A stretch of 64,000 nucleotides of DNA from Helicobacter japonicus (GTDB lineage Bacteria > Campylobacterota > Campylobacteria > Campylobacterales > Helicobacteraceae), in the NCBI RefSeq assembly GCF_000762845.2, contig NZ_JRMQ02000002.1:124001-188000 (forward strand). The letters run 5' to 3'. Positions 28,294 to 36,628 of this stretch are shown here, in pieces. The notes beneath the pieces were generated by a model, which saw only the letters and a list, made by a program, of their open reading frames with translations, did no database searches and was not told the origin of the DNA. How positions within the stretch are numbered: the stretch's first letter is position 1; each line of letters starts with the position of its first letter. The translations under genes were made by a program, and so were the position numbers.

Positions 28294-29522
28294 TGTATCA
28301 AGGTATTTCACTCACCCAAGCCCCGCCTTTGGCTGTTGTGTTTGGATTTTTTTTCAATGCGCAAGTGTATTTAGGCTTGGCTGGAATCTTGGGGCTAGCA
28401 GAAGTGTGGCAAGGGGGCTTTAGCCTACAAGGAATCTACTTTATCCATTGCTTTAGCATTGGATTCTTGCTGCTTACGATGTTTGGAGCTATCTCGCAAA
28501 TGCTGCCTGTCCTTGCTGGCGTGCGACTGCAATCCCCTAAAATGACCGCATTTTTTACACTACTTTGCCTCAACTTTGGACTTGTGGCATTCATTGCGGC
28601 ATTTAGGTGGAATCTTTCGTTGTTTGGAGTAGCATTGGTTTTCTTGGTGCTAGGGATTTTAATTTTTGTAGGCAGTGTGGCACTCAAACTCCGCAATATA
28701 GAACACTTCACACCTACGATTGTGTATATATGCGCAGCACTTGCCTCACTCCTACTCACCGCTGGATTTGGAGTAGCTTTGCTTGGAGGCTACGCACAAT
28801 GGTGGGATATGCCCTCTTGGCTCACGCGTTTTCATTTTAGTTTGGGAGGTTTAGGCTGGATAGGGCTGCTGATTATCGGGGTGAGTTTGCAGGTGCTACC
28901 AATGTTTTATGTCGCACCCGCTTTTCCTAAGGCTTTTTTTGTTGCACTCGTGCCGCTTTTGCTTCTAGCCTTTGTGCTTTCTTTGGGGTTTGGCTTGGAG
29001 AAGTTGGCGTTAGTATTTGGCGGCGGATTTATCGCGTGTTTTGGTGCTTTGGGATTGTTCATCTTAGGCAGACGCAAACGCAAAATCAAAGAGGCTTCCA
29101 TTACCTTTTGGCGTGTGGGTTTAAGCGCATTTATGATTGCAGGTGCGCTAATGTGGGGAGCAATAGGACTAGAGCTTTTAAATGTCAGCATTAGCATATT
29201 TGTCGGTGGTGTAATGGCAATTGTGTATGCGATGATGTATAAGATTGTGCCGTTTTTGACTTGGTTTCATCTAAGCTATGCTGGAGTTTTGGAACTTCCA
29301 AATATGCGTGAGATTGTTCCGCAGCGCATTATCAAGGTGCATTTGATTCTATTTATTGTGGGCTTTGGCTGCGCTCTTTTGTGGCAAGTGAGCGTATTTG
29401 CGAGTTTGTTTTGCATCATTTGTGTGCTTTTAAGTCTCATTGCGGGGTTTGCTCTATGCAAGGCTTATCGCATTTATACCTATACGCTTAACAATGCTCC
29501 TAGAATGGTTTGGCAAACATAA
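28293..29522 (+). CDS. Polytopic membrane protein, possible NnrS/haem-copper-oxidase-like
   Basis: 409 residues with about eleven or twelve hydrophobic segments. Several segments start with histidine (IHCFSIGFLLLTMFGAISQMLPV, RFHFSLGGLGWIGLLIIG followed by LQVLP, and WFHLSYAG), a pattern seen in haem-binding helices of haem-copper oxidase relatives and NnrS proteins. No complete set of catalytic ligands could be assigned. Its place after hemerythrin and DUF2249 genes suggests a role with O2 or NO. The assignment is tentative. Confidence 0.6.
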   Translation: MYQGISLTQAPPLAVVFGFFFNAQVYLGLAGILGLAEVWQGGFSLQGIYFIHCFSIGFLLLTMFGAISQMLPVLAGVRLQSPKMTAFFTLLCLNFGLVAFIAAFRWNLSLFGVALVFLVLGILIFVGSVALKLRNIEHFTPTIVYICAALASLLLTAGFGVALLGGYAQWWDMPSWLTRFHFSLGGLGWIGLLIIGVSLQVLPMFYVAPAFPKAFFVALVPLLLLAFVLSLGFGLEKLALVFGGGFIACFGALGLFILGRRKRKIKEASITFWRVGLSAFMIAGALMWGAIGLELLNVSISIFVGGVMAIVYAMMYKIVPFLTWFHLSYAGVLELPNMREIVPQRIIKVHLILFIVGFGCALLWQVSVFASLFCIICVLLSLIAGFALCKAYRIYTYTLNNAPRMVWQT

Positions 29523-29564
29523 ACAAATACAAGATTCTACCACTTATCACATTTGTAGTTTAAA

Positions 29565-30257
29565 CTAACATTTTAAAGATTCTAAAAAATTTGCATAAAG
29601 AGCATTAAGCTCTTCTAACTCTTTTGTATGGGGGCATTGTGTGTTTAGCTCTAGAATCTGTATGCGCTTAAAGAGATACTCGAACAATGCTCTATCAATA
29701 TCAGGTAGCTTATTAATCGCATTTATACCTTGTGCGCGCCCCTTGACTATCACTCTTGCTGGGATTCCAACTGCTGTGCAATCTGGTGGCACATCTTTAA
29801 TCACAACAGAGTTTGCACCAATTTTTGCATTTGCACCAACTCTTATATTGCCTAATATTTTAGCACCTGCGCCAATAACTACACCATCTTCTATGGTAGG
29901 GTGGCGTTTGACTTTATCAAGACTTGTTCCTCCAAGTGTAACACCTTGATAAATCATCACATCATTGCCTACTTCTGCAGTTTCGCCTATCACTACACCT
30001 GTGGCGTGGTCAATAAACACGCGTCTGCCTATTGTTGCTGCAGGGTGAATATCTACATTAGTTATAAAGCCTGTAAGCCCCATAAGAATACGTGCCAAAA
30101 CTTTGAATCCAGCCTTGTGAAAACGATGTGCTATGCGATAATGCACAAGTGCAATCAAGCCCGGATAATTAAAAAAAAGCTCTATACTTTTATTAAGTGC
30201 GGGGTCTTTTTGTTTAATAATATTGAAATCTTCTTTAATGATGCCCCATAAAGTCAT
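29565..30257 (-). CDS. cysE: Serine O-acetyltransferase
   Basis: 230 residues. An N-terminal helical domain is followed by a left-handed beta-helix of hexapeptide repeats with catalytic histidines in DIHPAATIGRRVFIDHATG and later VTLGG, KRHPTIEDGVVIGAGAKILG. It makes O-acetylserine, the acceptor for cysteine synthesis. Its start abuts the speA stop by one base, so the two are co-transcribed. Confidence 0.95.
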   Translation of the reverse strand: MTLWGIIKEDFNIIKQKDPALNKSIELFFNYPGLIALVHYRIAHRFHKAGFKVLARILMGLTGFITNVDIHPAATIGRRVFIDHATGVVIGETAEVGNDVMIYQGVTLGGTSLDKVKRHPTIEDGVVIGAGAKILGNIRVGANAKIGANSVVIKDVPPDCTAVGIPARVIVKGRAQGINAINKLPDIDRALFEYLFKRIQILELNTQCPHTKELEELNALYANFLESLKC

Positions 30258-32110
30258 TATTCTCTTCCTTTGGTCGTAATCGTGCGAAGATAACCATTCT
30301 CACTCAGCATTACATAAAGTTGTCCAAGCATTTCTTTTTTGCCTTCTTCATCAAGATTCTGATTATCTTCAATATGCTGCTTTAAGCGGCGTTCAATATC
30401 TTTTGTATCATAATCTAAATCATCAAGCACATCAAGAATTGTCTGCGCCTCTATGAGATTTGTAAGCTCATAGCCTTTGTTTAAATCATCATCAAATTCC
30501 ACGCTAAATTCTGTCGGGTGAGTAAAGAGATTATGCCGCATACCTAGCACTTCCTGATATGCTCCTACAAGGAAAAATCCTAAAAAATATTCCTCTTTTG
30601 TTACATCAACATCGTGCAAAAAAAGCGGTTGCTTAGCATTAAAGGCAATCTCACCATCAGAATCACAAGTAATATCCCATAAACTCGCACTTCTATTTGG
30701 ACGGCGGTTAAGCCTATCAAGAGGCATTACAGGGAAATTTTGTCCCAATCCCCAATAATCAGGCAAACTTTGGAAAAAGCTACAATTCAGCAAATAACGC
30801 TCTTGCACCTGCTCTTGAATCTGTAAAATCTCATTAAAATTCTTATGTTTAAGAAGCTTGATGACTTTTTTGATGATTAAATGCACAAGCACTTCAGTAT
30901 TTGAGCGGTCTTGCAAATCAATATAACCCAAATCAAAAAGTGTAAGCAGAGATTCCATATGATCGAGGCTATCGTGCAAATATTCAATCGCATTTTTTTC
31001 AACTACGCTATTATAAAGATCAAAAAGCTCCTCAATAAGCGCAGGATTCTTATCCTTAAGCTTAAGGGCTTTCTCATCATATTCTTGTGAAAAAAGCTCT
31101 AATACAGGGGCAACAAGCACCGCGTGGCTTGCAGCGATAAAGCGTCCAGATTCTATAAAAATATCAGGTTCAGGTTCTTTTTTGTTTTTTGCAATCTCAC
31201 GCAAAGAAAACACAACATCACCACTAAACTCACTCAATGTATAATTACGATGATTTGTGCCTTCGTGCTGTGTGTATTCTACTGCTAAACCTCCACCGAT
31301 ATTGACACATTTTAGATTTTTCGCTCCCTTTTTGCGCAGCTCTGCATAAATATTTCCTACCTCTCTAATGGCTCGTTTAAGTGGTGAAATATCGCTGATT
31401 TGGCTGCCAATATGGAAGTGAATCATTGTAAATTTATCTAAAAGCTGCTCTTTTTCAAGCATATTAATGGCTTCTAAAAGCTCTGTGCTTGTAAGCCCAA
31501 ATTTTGAGTTAATCCCTCCACTTTTTGCCCAAATCCCCATACCCGTGCTATGTAGGCGGATTCTTAAGCCAATATTTGGATAAGGCTCACCAACTTCTTT
31601 TGCTACTTCGATAATTGTCTCTAGTTCATTTAAACCCTCAATCGTAAGTGTAATATCGTGTCCCATATTTGCCGCGCTAAAGCCTAGAGAAATCATCTCC
31701 TTATCTTTAAAGCCATTCACAGTTATAGGGGCATTCTTATTCGTATAAGCCATAGCCAAAATAAGCTCTGATTTGCTCCCTGCCTCTAGTCCATAGCATT
31801 TATCTTGACTTTGTTCCACAAGTGGGAGGACAAAATTTGGCATCTGATTGACTTTAAGAGGAAAAACTGCCTTAAACTTGCCCTTATACGCATACTCTTT
31901 AATCGCATCTTCAAAGGCTTGAAACACCTTATCAACTTGGTTTTTGATTAAATGTGGAAAGCGCAATAGCAGAGGTCCTTTATAGCCTCTCTCACGCGCC
32001 TCCTGCACAATATCTATAAGTGCTGGTTTGTGCTTATAATTTACCTTTACCTTTCCATCAACGATAATAAAATCGTTATTGCTCCAAAAATTAATGCCAT
32101 AATCAACCAT
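30257..32110 (-). CDS. speA: Biosynthetic arginine decarboxylase
   Basis: 617 residues, fold-type III PLP enzyme. The PLP lysine lies in AVFPLKVNQMP, the glycine-rich phosphate loop in NIGGGLAVEY, and GLEAGSKSEL and FHIGSQISD are conserved. It decarboxylates arginine to agmatine for polyamine synthesis. A TATAAT hexamer at 32145-32150 (minus strand), 35 bases upstream, is its likely -10. Confidence 0.95.
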   Translation of the reverse strand: MVDYGINFWSNNDFIIVDGKVKVNYKHKPALIDIVQEARERGYKGPLLLRFPHLIKNQVDKVFQAFEDAIKEYAYKGKFKAVFPLKVNQMPNFVLPLVEQSQDKCYGLEAGSKSELILAMAYTNKNAPITVNGFKDKEMISLGFSAANMGHDITLTIEGLNELETIIEVAKEVGEPYPNIGLRIRLHSTGMGIWAKSGGINSKFGLTSTELLEAINMLEKEQLLDKFTMIHFHIGSQISDISPLKRAIREVGNIYAELRKKGAKNLKCVNIGGGLAVEYTQHEGTNHRNYTLSEFSGDVVFSLREIAKNKKEPEPDIFIESGRFIAASHAVLVAPVLELFSQEYDEKALKLKDKNPALIEELFDLYNSVVEKNAIEYLHDSLDHMESLLTLFDLGYIDLQDRSNTEVLVHLIIKKVIKLLKHKNFNEILQIQEQVQERYLLNCSFFQSLPDYWGLGQNFPVMPLDRLNRRPNRSASLWDITCDSDGEIAFNAKQPLFLHDVDVTKEEYFLGFFLVGAYQEVLGMRHNLFTHPTEFSVEFDDDLNKGYELTNLIEAQTILDVLDDLDYDTKDIERRLKQHIEDNQNLDEEGKKEMLGQLYVMLSENGYLRTITTKGRE

Positions 32111-32144
32111 ACAATCCTGCCTTGCTCTGTGCTAAAAGAGTGCA

Positions 32145-32150
32145 ATTATA
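32145..32150 (-). promoter_or_regulatory. -10 hexamer of speA-cysE
   Basis: TATAAT on the minus strand (ATTATA as printed), 35 bases before the speA start codon. It is probably shared by the overlapping cysE gene. Confidence 0.5.
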
Positions 32151-32218
32151 ACATTTTAATAGCACTTTATAGTTATACTTATAGAAAACAAACGCTTTGT
32201 TGTGCAAATGGAGTATAA

Positions 32219-32794
32219 ATGTGCCATAACGCTAAAAAAGATTCAAATACTATGCCACAGCTTGATATAGATAAAGAAAGTCTCACACATTTGGGATTCT
32301 TAAATGAACTTATAGGGCGCATAGGGACGCTAGGATTCATAAATACGAATCTTGCACCCTTTACGCTTGAGGTAATTGCCCTAGATAGTGCGGATATGCG
32401 TGAGCTCAATAATACTCACAGGGCAAAAGATAGCACGACTGATGTGCTAAGTTTTCCTTTGTGCTGTGATATGTTTAGCGAATCTCACACATTGACAGAT
32501 ACGATTTTGAATGAAAATTTAGAGGCACAAGCGGGAGATAAGGGAAGAGATTCTAGTGAATCTGCGCTCCCGCTGTGTTTAGGAAGTGTAGTGATAAACT
32601 ATGAGCTTGCCGAGCAAGTCGCCAAAAAGCAAGGGCATAGCACACAAGATGAGATAAGCCTACTTTTTATACACGGATTTTTACATATTTTAGGCTATGA
32701 CCACGAAGTAGATAATGGAGAGCAAAGAGCGTTAGAGCAAAAGATTATAGAATCTTTAGGATTAAAGGAGAGCTTAATTGTAAGAAATACATAA
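32219..32794 (+). CDS. ybeY: Endoribonuclease YbeY
   Basis: 191 residues, longer than the usual 140-160. The zinc motif H-x3-H-x5-H is H152, H156, H162 (IHGFLHILGYDH). The conserved RELN..R..DSTTDVLSFP block (61-80) is present. The excess length is an insertion at about residues 83-117, rich in polar residues and unlike the family core. YbeY takes part in 16S rRNA 3'-end maturation and ribosome quality control. Confidence 0.93.
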   Translation: MCHNAKKDSNTMPQLDIDKESLTHLGFLNELIGRIGTLGFINTNLAPFTLEVIALDSADMRELNNTHRAKDSTTDVLSFPLCCDMFSESHTLTDTILNENLEAQAGDKGRDSSESALPLCLGSVVINYELAEQVAKKQGHSTQDEISLLFIHGFLHILGYDHEVDNGEQRALEQKIIESLGLKESLIVRNT

Positions 32795-32795
32795 A

Positions 32796-34151
32796 CTACC
32801 ACAAGATTGGATAGTAAATACCCACATTTAAAGAAGTGCTTTTTATGTAATCGCTATCGCTAAAGAGAGGAATGTTCGTAGTCATTTCTATACTATACAT
32901 AAGCCCTGTTTTTTTAAAGCTACCAAGATATCCACCCCTTATAGGCATATAAAGTCCGTTTATATCTTTCACTATATCTCCTCCACTTTCCATAGGAATC
33001 ATAGGAAATGTAAGGCTTGAATTAATGTCTTTGCTTAATCCCACACCAAGGAAGAGTCCTGTTTCTGGGTGGGAGGGTTTTCCCACAACACCCATAAATT
33101 CAATGCCAAGTCTCTCACTCTTTACTCCTATATCATCTGTATAATTGTAAGAAGAAGAGTATGGGTCTCTTTCTGTTGTGGTGCCCAGTCGCTCAGAAAA
33201 GTGTTTTGTGTATGCGATATTTGCTCCCACATAAGAATTGGCAATTTTTCTTAAATACCCCACACGAATATTTATAGGTATATTAATTGTTGATGTTCCA
33301 TCGTCTTTAACACCTATAATATAACCATACCCAGATAATGAGGTTGGAATCACTTCATTCATTTGCCCTTGAAGAGATCCGAAGCCGATATCAAAGCCTA
33401 TTAAAATCATATTTTTTGTTTGTTTTTTGGGAAGTTTGCTTGTATTGTGCTTTTCCTCTGTCTGCAAATCTCCCTTTGTGCGCAAATCTCCTTTATACTC
33501 GTCTTTTTTAAGACAATCTTTGGCATTTTGACAAGTTATTGATTTATTTTCATTCTGCACACTTGTATTTGATGTTACCTTAGAGATAATCTCCTCATTA
33601 TCCCATAGCACCTTACCGCTTTTTAAGTCTGTCAATACAAATAAAAACATATAATCCACGCGTTGAATCTTGTCGATTGTTTTTTTGCGCTCGATAATTC
33701 TCCCACTTAGTGCAAGTTCTGGTGCTTCTAATGTGCCATTTTCTTGTGTGGTGCGCTGATTATACATTGGATTATTGCTTAAATCTCTGCTTTGAGCTAT
33801 CATCTGCTCTGTGGTTGCGCCACTTCCTGCAATAGCATTTGTAAGGGTAAATTTATTACTTTGACGAATAGAGCGCACAAACTTACGACTGACAAACTCC
33901 ATATCTATATCTTCGTGTGTTTGATTGATGATATTTGAAATAGCAAGGAGTTTTTTAGACTTCATTTCCTTTACATAGCTTGATTGCAGTAGAGATTTTG
34001 TATTATTTGCTATTACACTATCAATATCGTGCAAGTCTATACCAAAAGATGTATAATCACTAGAATCATTCACATATCTTGCAGCCTTATCACTACAAGC
34101 ACTAAGATACATACATATTGAAATAATCGTGCAAAATGTAAGGATACGCAA
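32796..34151 (-). CDS. Lipoprotein: LpoB-like domain fused to a C-terminal beta-barrel
   Basis: 451 residues. Lipobox LSAC gives C19. The region at about 30-195 has LpoB (penicillin-binding-protein activator) features: KKLLAISNIINQTHEDID, ELALSGRIIERK and VDYMFLFVLTDLKSGKVLW. After a charged linker (about 200-245) the rest is a series of amphipathic strands (LIGFDIGFGSL, VGYLRKIANSYVGANIAY, GIEFMGVVG) ending in YYPILW, as in outer-membrane barrels. LpoB activates PBP1b from the outer membrane; carrying its own barrel is unusual. Its upstream region shares a repeat with the TM2 operon. Confidence 0.75.
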   Translation of the reverse strand: MRILTFCTIISICMYLSACSDKAARYVNDSSDYTSFGIDLHDIDSVIANNTKSLLQSSYVKEMKSKKLLAISNIINQTHEDIDMEFVSRKFVRSIRQSNKFTLTNAIAGSGATTEQMIAQSRDLSNNPMYNQRTTQENGTLEAPELALSGRIIERKKTIDKIQRVDYMFLFVLTDLKSGKVLWDNEEIISKVTSNTSVQNENKSITCQNAKDCLKKDEYKGDLRTKGDLQTEEKHNTSKLPKKQTKNMILIGFDIGFGSLQGQMNEVIPTSLSGYGYIIGVKDDGTSTINIPINIRVGYLRKIANSYVGANIAYTKHFSERLGTTTERDPYSSSYNYTDDIGVKSERLGIEFMGVVGKPSHPETGLFLGVGLSKDINSSLTFPMIPMESGGDIVKDINGLYMPIRGGYLGSFKKTGLMYSIEMTTNIPLFSDSDYIKSTSLNVGIYYPILW

Positions 34152-34250
34152 AATTCTCCTTTGTGAAGAGGATAATTGGGCATTGTCTTTGTATAAGTCT
34201 TTTATGTATTATGTGGAGATAAATATTTAGCTCAAGCGTAATATACTTCA

Positions 34251-34294
34251 CTTAAAATTTACTTAAATAAAAGGTTTTTGCACTTTTGAAAAAT
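34251..34294. repeat. Upstream repeat, copy A
   Basis: A 44-base sequence beginning CTTAAAATTTACTTAAATAA; its first 28 bases are identical to copy B at 36117-36162 and most of the rest matches. It lies about 100 bases upstream of the LpoB-barrel gene, and TATATT at 34240-34245 (minus strand) may be the -10 beside it. Confidence 0.7.
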
Positions 34295-34346
34295 GATTTC
34301 TTTTCTACTTATAGAGCTATTATAACACAAATTTTATCATTTTCTC

Positions 34347-34832
34347 TTATTTTTTATAGATTTGCTCTTTTCGTCTCATCTCCTTTTTCTTGCTTTCTAG
34401 CTCTTTCATTATATCTTGCAATCTCTCAATTCTCTCTGCCTGAGCAACTGCTACACACATATCTTCTTCTGTTGCTTTTAGAGGTTTGAGCTCACCATCT
34501 TTCTCCATTTGGCTAAGCAATAGCTGTTCAGGTGTTTGCTTCTGTGCCTCATCTGTATTTTCTTCTTGCTCTAAACTTTCCATATCCTCCTGCTTTGAGC
34601 TTTTTGCATCATTTTCGTGGCAAGATAAGGACACTGAATCTACGGCACTTAAAACTTGCTTCTTTTGCTCTAAAATATTTATCTCCTCTTGCGTTGCTAT
34701 AATTTCCTTAACTTGTGCATACAAACTCTCTAATGTGCGTTTTTGCTCCTGCAAAATCTTTACCCTACTATCACTAGAACACGCACTACATAGCAACATA
34801 ATAACAACCATAAATACATATTTCAATCTCAT
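34347..34832 (-). CDS. Coiled-coil lipoprotein, 161 residues
   Basis: A short signal ends at SAC (C18). The mature protein is Glu/Lys/Gln-rich with heptad-like helical stretches (LQEQKRTLESLYAQVKEI; IERLQDIMKELESKKKEM) around an acidic middle (EQEENTDEAQ). It overlaps the preceding lipoprotein gene by 4 bases, so they form an operon. I recognise no family; length and anchoring suggest an envelope structural or scaffold role, which is inference. Confidence 0.65.
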   Translation of the reverse strand: MRLKYVFMVVIMLLCSACSSDSRVKILQEQKRTLESLYAQVKEIIATQEEINILEQKKQVLSAVDSVSLSCHENDAKSSKQEDMESLEQEENTDEAQKQTPEQLLLSQMEKDGELKPLKATEEDMCVAVAQAERIERLQDIMKELESKKKEMRRKEQIYKK

Positions 34833-35509
34833 CTCCTACCCTTTATATTTTCTATCTGTGCTTCTTTTTGTGCCAACATATACTCTATTTGTGCCTTGAG
34901 ATTCTCTATCCTGTTGCGTTCAAGCTCGGTCTGCAAAGATTTCTTATACTCTTTTTCTTTTTCAATACCAAGCTTTTGTGTTTGCAACTGCACTAAAGCT
35001 ACCCTTATTTTTTGTGTCTGCTCATCTTTTTGTGTTTTCTTTTGTGCTATCTCTGTCGTTAGACGGTGCTCTCTTGCACTGATAGCCTCTCTTAACGCTG
35101 CTCCATAGAGTGCGCTCTTTTCTTTTGCTATGTCTAGCTTTTGCTTTTTTTCTTTTACAAGAGCCTTAGTAATATTTTCATCTAGCTTCTCATCTTTATC
35201 AAGTAAGATTCTAATATCTTTTACGATTCTAAGACTCTCTTTATCACTCAATGTGCCTAGCGAATTAGTTTTTAAATGTTTTAGTTCAAATTTAAGCTTT
35301 TTCTCTAGCACGTCTAGTGATTTAAGCTTACTTTTTAATAACCCCTTTGTCTCTTTGCTTACTTCTGCTAAGGCAGATTCCATTTCGTGTTTTACATTTT
35401 CTATTCTTTCAAGTTCTCTTTCTAGCATAGTTTCATCTACACACGCGGTAAATACAATTAATATTAATGCTAATCCTAAGAATCTTAATCCATTTTTAAA
35501 CCTATTCAC
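34829..35509 (-). CDS. Coiled-coil lipoprotein, 226 residues
   Basis: The start is taken as GTG 35509, which follows AGGAGAGCAA and gives a normal signal ending in FTAC (C23); the longer frame to 35554 lacks a ribosome-binding site. The mature protein is nearly all charged alpha-helix and predicted by eye as coiled coil (KLKSLDVLEKKLKFELKHL; EYKKSLQTELERNRIENLK). It lies between the TM2 gene and another coiled-coil lipoprotein on the same strand. Function unknown. Confidence 0.6.
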   Translation of the reverse strand: MNRFKNGLRFLGLALILIVFTACVDETMLERELERIENVKHEMESALAEVSKETKGLLKSKLKSLDVLEKKLKFELKHLKTNSLGTLSDKESLRIVKDIRILLDKDEKLDENITKALVKEKKQKLDIAKEKSALYGAALREAISAREHRLTTEIAQKKTQKDEQTQKIRVALVQLQTQKLGIEKEKEYKKSLQTELERNRIENLKAQIEYMLAQKEAQIENIKGRR

Positions 35510-35550
35510 TTGCTCTCCTATTCCTAATAAACTTAAAAATAATAATTTTC

Positions 35551-36060
35551 TCACACACCACAGAGGAGGAGTTGAGTATTGATTTTATTAAAATTATCTC
35601 TTTTTATGCCTTTCCACACTAAAAGCAAATCAAGGAGTATCCAAAAAAACCCAATTAAAAAACCAACAAAACCAAACCCTAATCCTGCAACCATACCTGC
35701 GGCAGCTCCAGCTTCTCCAGCAGCAACAGCCCCTACAGCTGTGCTAAATGCTCCAACCATCATTGCCATAAAAAATGACCCCCACACTACCAAAAGCTTC
35801 AAAATACCTAGCCCTACATCACCTTTATAGAATCTATCTGCTGCAAATCCACCAAAAAGCAACCCTAGAATTAATCCTACTACAGGACTTTTGAGCTGAA
35901 GGAATCCAAGCGAACCTATTGAGTTTGCATTTTTAATCTGTGCTAATCTACCTTGCAATGAACTTAAAGAATCTTTGGTAACTTTACCTTTCCAATTCTC
36001 GCCAACAATTGACGCCTGAAGTGCTCCATTGTTTCCTTGTGTTTCTTGTCCTTCTTGCAT
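35551..36060 (-). CDS. TM2-domain membrane protein
   Basis: 169 residues from ATG 36060, which follows AGAGGAGAACAT; an ATG eight codons upstream is unlikely. The TM2 motif is KSPVVGLILGLLFGGFAADRF followed by YKGDVGLGILKLL. A long Ala/Gly-rich membrane helix (AVGAVAAGEAGAAAGMVAG) and another helix follow. The soluble N-terminus is about 50 residues. It is the first gene of an apparent operon with two coiled-coil lipoproteins, under a promoter with a poly-G spacer. Confidence 0.7.
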   Translation of the reverse strand: MQEGQETQGNNGALQASIVGENWKGKVTKDSLSSLQGRLAQIKNANSIGSLGFLQLKSPVVGLILGLLFGGFAADRFYKGDVGLGILKLLVVWGSFFMAMMVGAFSTAVGAVAAGEAGAAAGMVAGLGFGFVGFLIGFFWILLDLLLVWKGIKRDNFNKINTQLLLCGV

Positions 36061-36095
36061 ATGTTCTCCTCTTATTTTTTGCAATAAAAGGCAGT

Positions 36096-36101
36096 ATTAT
36101 A
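36096..36101 (-). promoter_or_regulatory. -10 hexamer next to a poly-G tract
   Basis: On the minus strand TATAAT lies 35 bases before the TM2 gene start. It is preceded by AGGG and a run of ten G, which fall in the spacer between the -10 and any -35 element. Changes in tract length would alter promoter strength. Confidence 0.65.
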
Positions 36102-36105
36102 CCCT

Positions 36106-36115
36106 CCCCCCCCCC
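36106..36115. repeat. C10/G10 homopolymer in a promoter spacer
   Basis: Ten consecutive C on the printed strand (G on the transcribed sense). Such tracts are mutable by slipped-strand mispairing in Helicobacter. This one is intergenic, unlike the two coding-region tracts at 59.2 and 60.0 kb. Confidence 0.9.
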
Positions 36116-36116
36116 G

Positions 36117-36162
36117 CTTAAAATTTACTTAAATAAAAGGTTTTATGCACTTTTTGAAAAAT
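36117..36162. repeat. Upstream repeat, copy B
   Basis: 46-base partner of copy A, with 28 identical leading bases and a similar tail. It begins directly after the poly-C tract, upstream of the TM2-lipoprotein operon, and may carry the -35 or UP element. Confidence 0.7.
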
Positions 36163-36211
36163 AAAAAATAAATAAAATCAATACAGATGCTTGTATTTAT
36201 AAGGATTTTGC

Positions 36212-36628
36212 TTAGGATTTTTGCGATTGCATATATCGTTGCAGGATTTCGCACGCACTTAGAGAATCTATGCGCCCATCTTTTTGAGCTTTGGTGCGAT
36301 TTCGCCTTTTCATATAAAGCGTAGATTCTAAAGCATTCACACTTGTGTAATCCTCATTGACAAAGCACACTTGCCCCTCAAAATGAAGCAAAGAGATAAA
36401 ATGAGCAATGCGTTTTTGTGTGTCATTATGCTCTGCTTCCCCGCCGCTTGGCATTCCTACAACAAGAATGCTAATATCGCGCTCTTTGAGGACATCACTA
36501 AGTTCTTTTGCAGCTTGATTACGATTAATGCGTATAATTGGAGTAAGAGGAAAAATGATGCCTTGCGTGAGTGTAGCTAATCCTATGCGTTTAAGCCCCA
36601 CATCACACGCAAGAATATGATGAGTCAT
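36212..36628 (-). CDS. ruvX: Putative pre-16S rRNA nuclease / Holliday-junction-resolvase-like YqgF
   Basis: 138 residues, RNase H fold: ACDVGLKRIGLA near the N-terminus with the first acidic residue, VVGMPSGGEAEHNDTQ, and VNEDYTSVNAL with the later acidic residues. Family members process the 16S rRNA 5' end. It overlaps the preceding membrane gene by one base and is part of a dprA-linked cluster. Confidence 0.9.
   Translation of the reverse strand: MTHHILACDVGLKRIGLATLTQGIIFPLTPIIRINRNQAAKELSDVLKERDISILVVGMPSGGEAEHNDTQKRIAHFISLLHFEGQVCFVNEDYTSVNALESTLYMKRRNRTKAQKDGRIDSLSACEILQRYMQSQKS

Noticed and set aside
34486-34899. 137-codon plus-strand ORF rich in Ser/Cys/Phe
   Set aside because: Antisense of the coiled-coil lipoprotein genes; Lys/Glu codons read backward give this composition.
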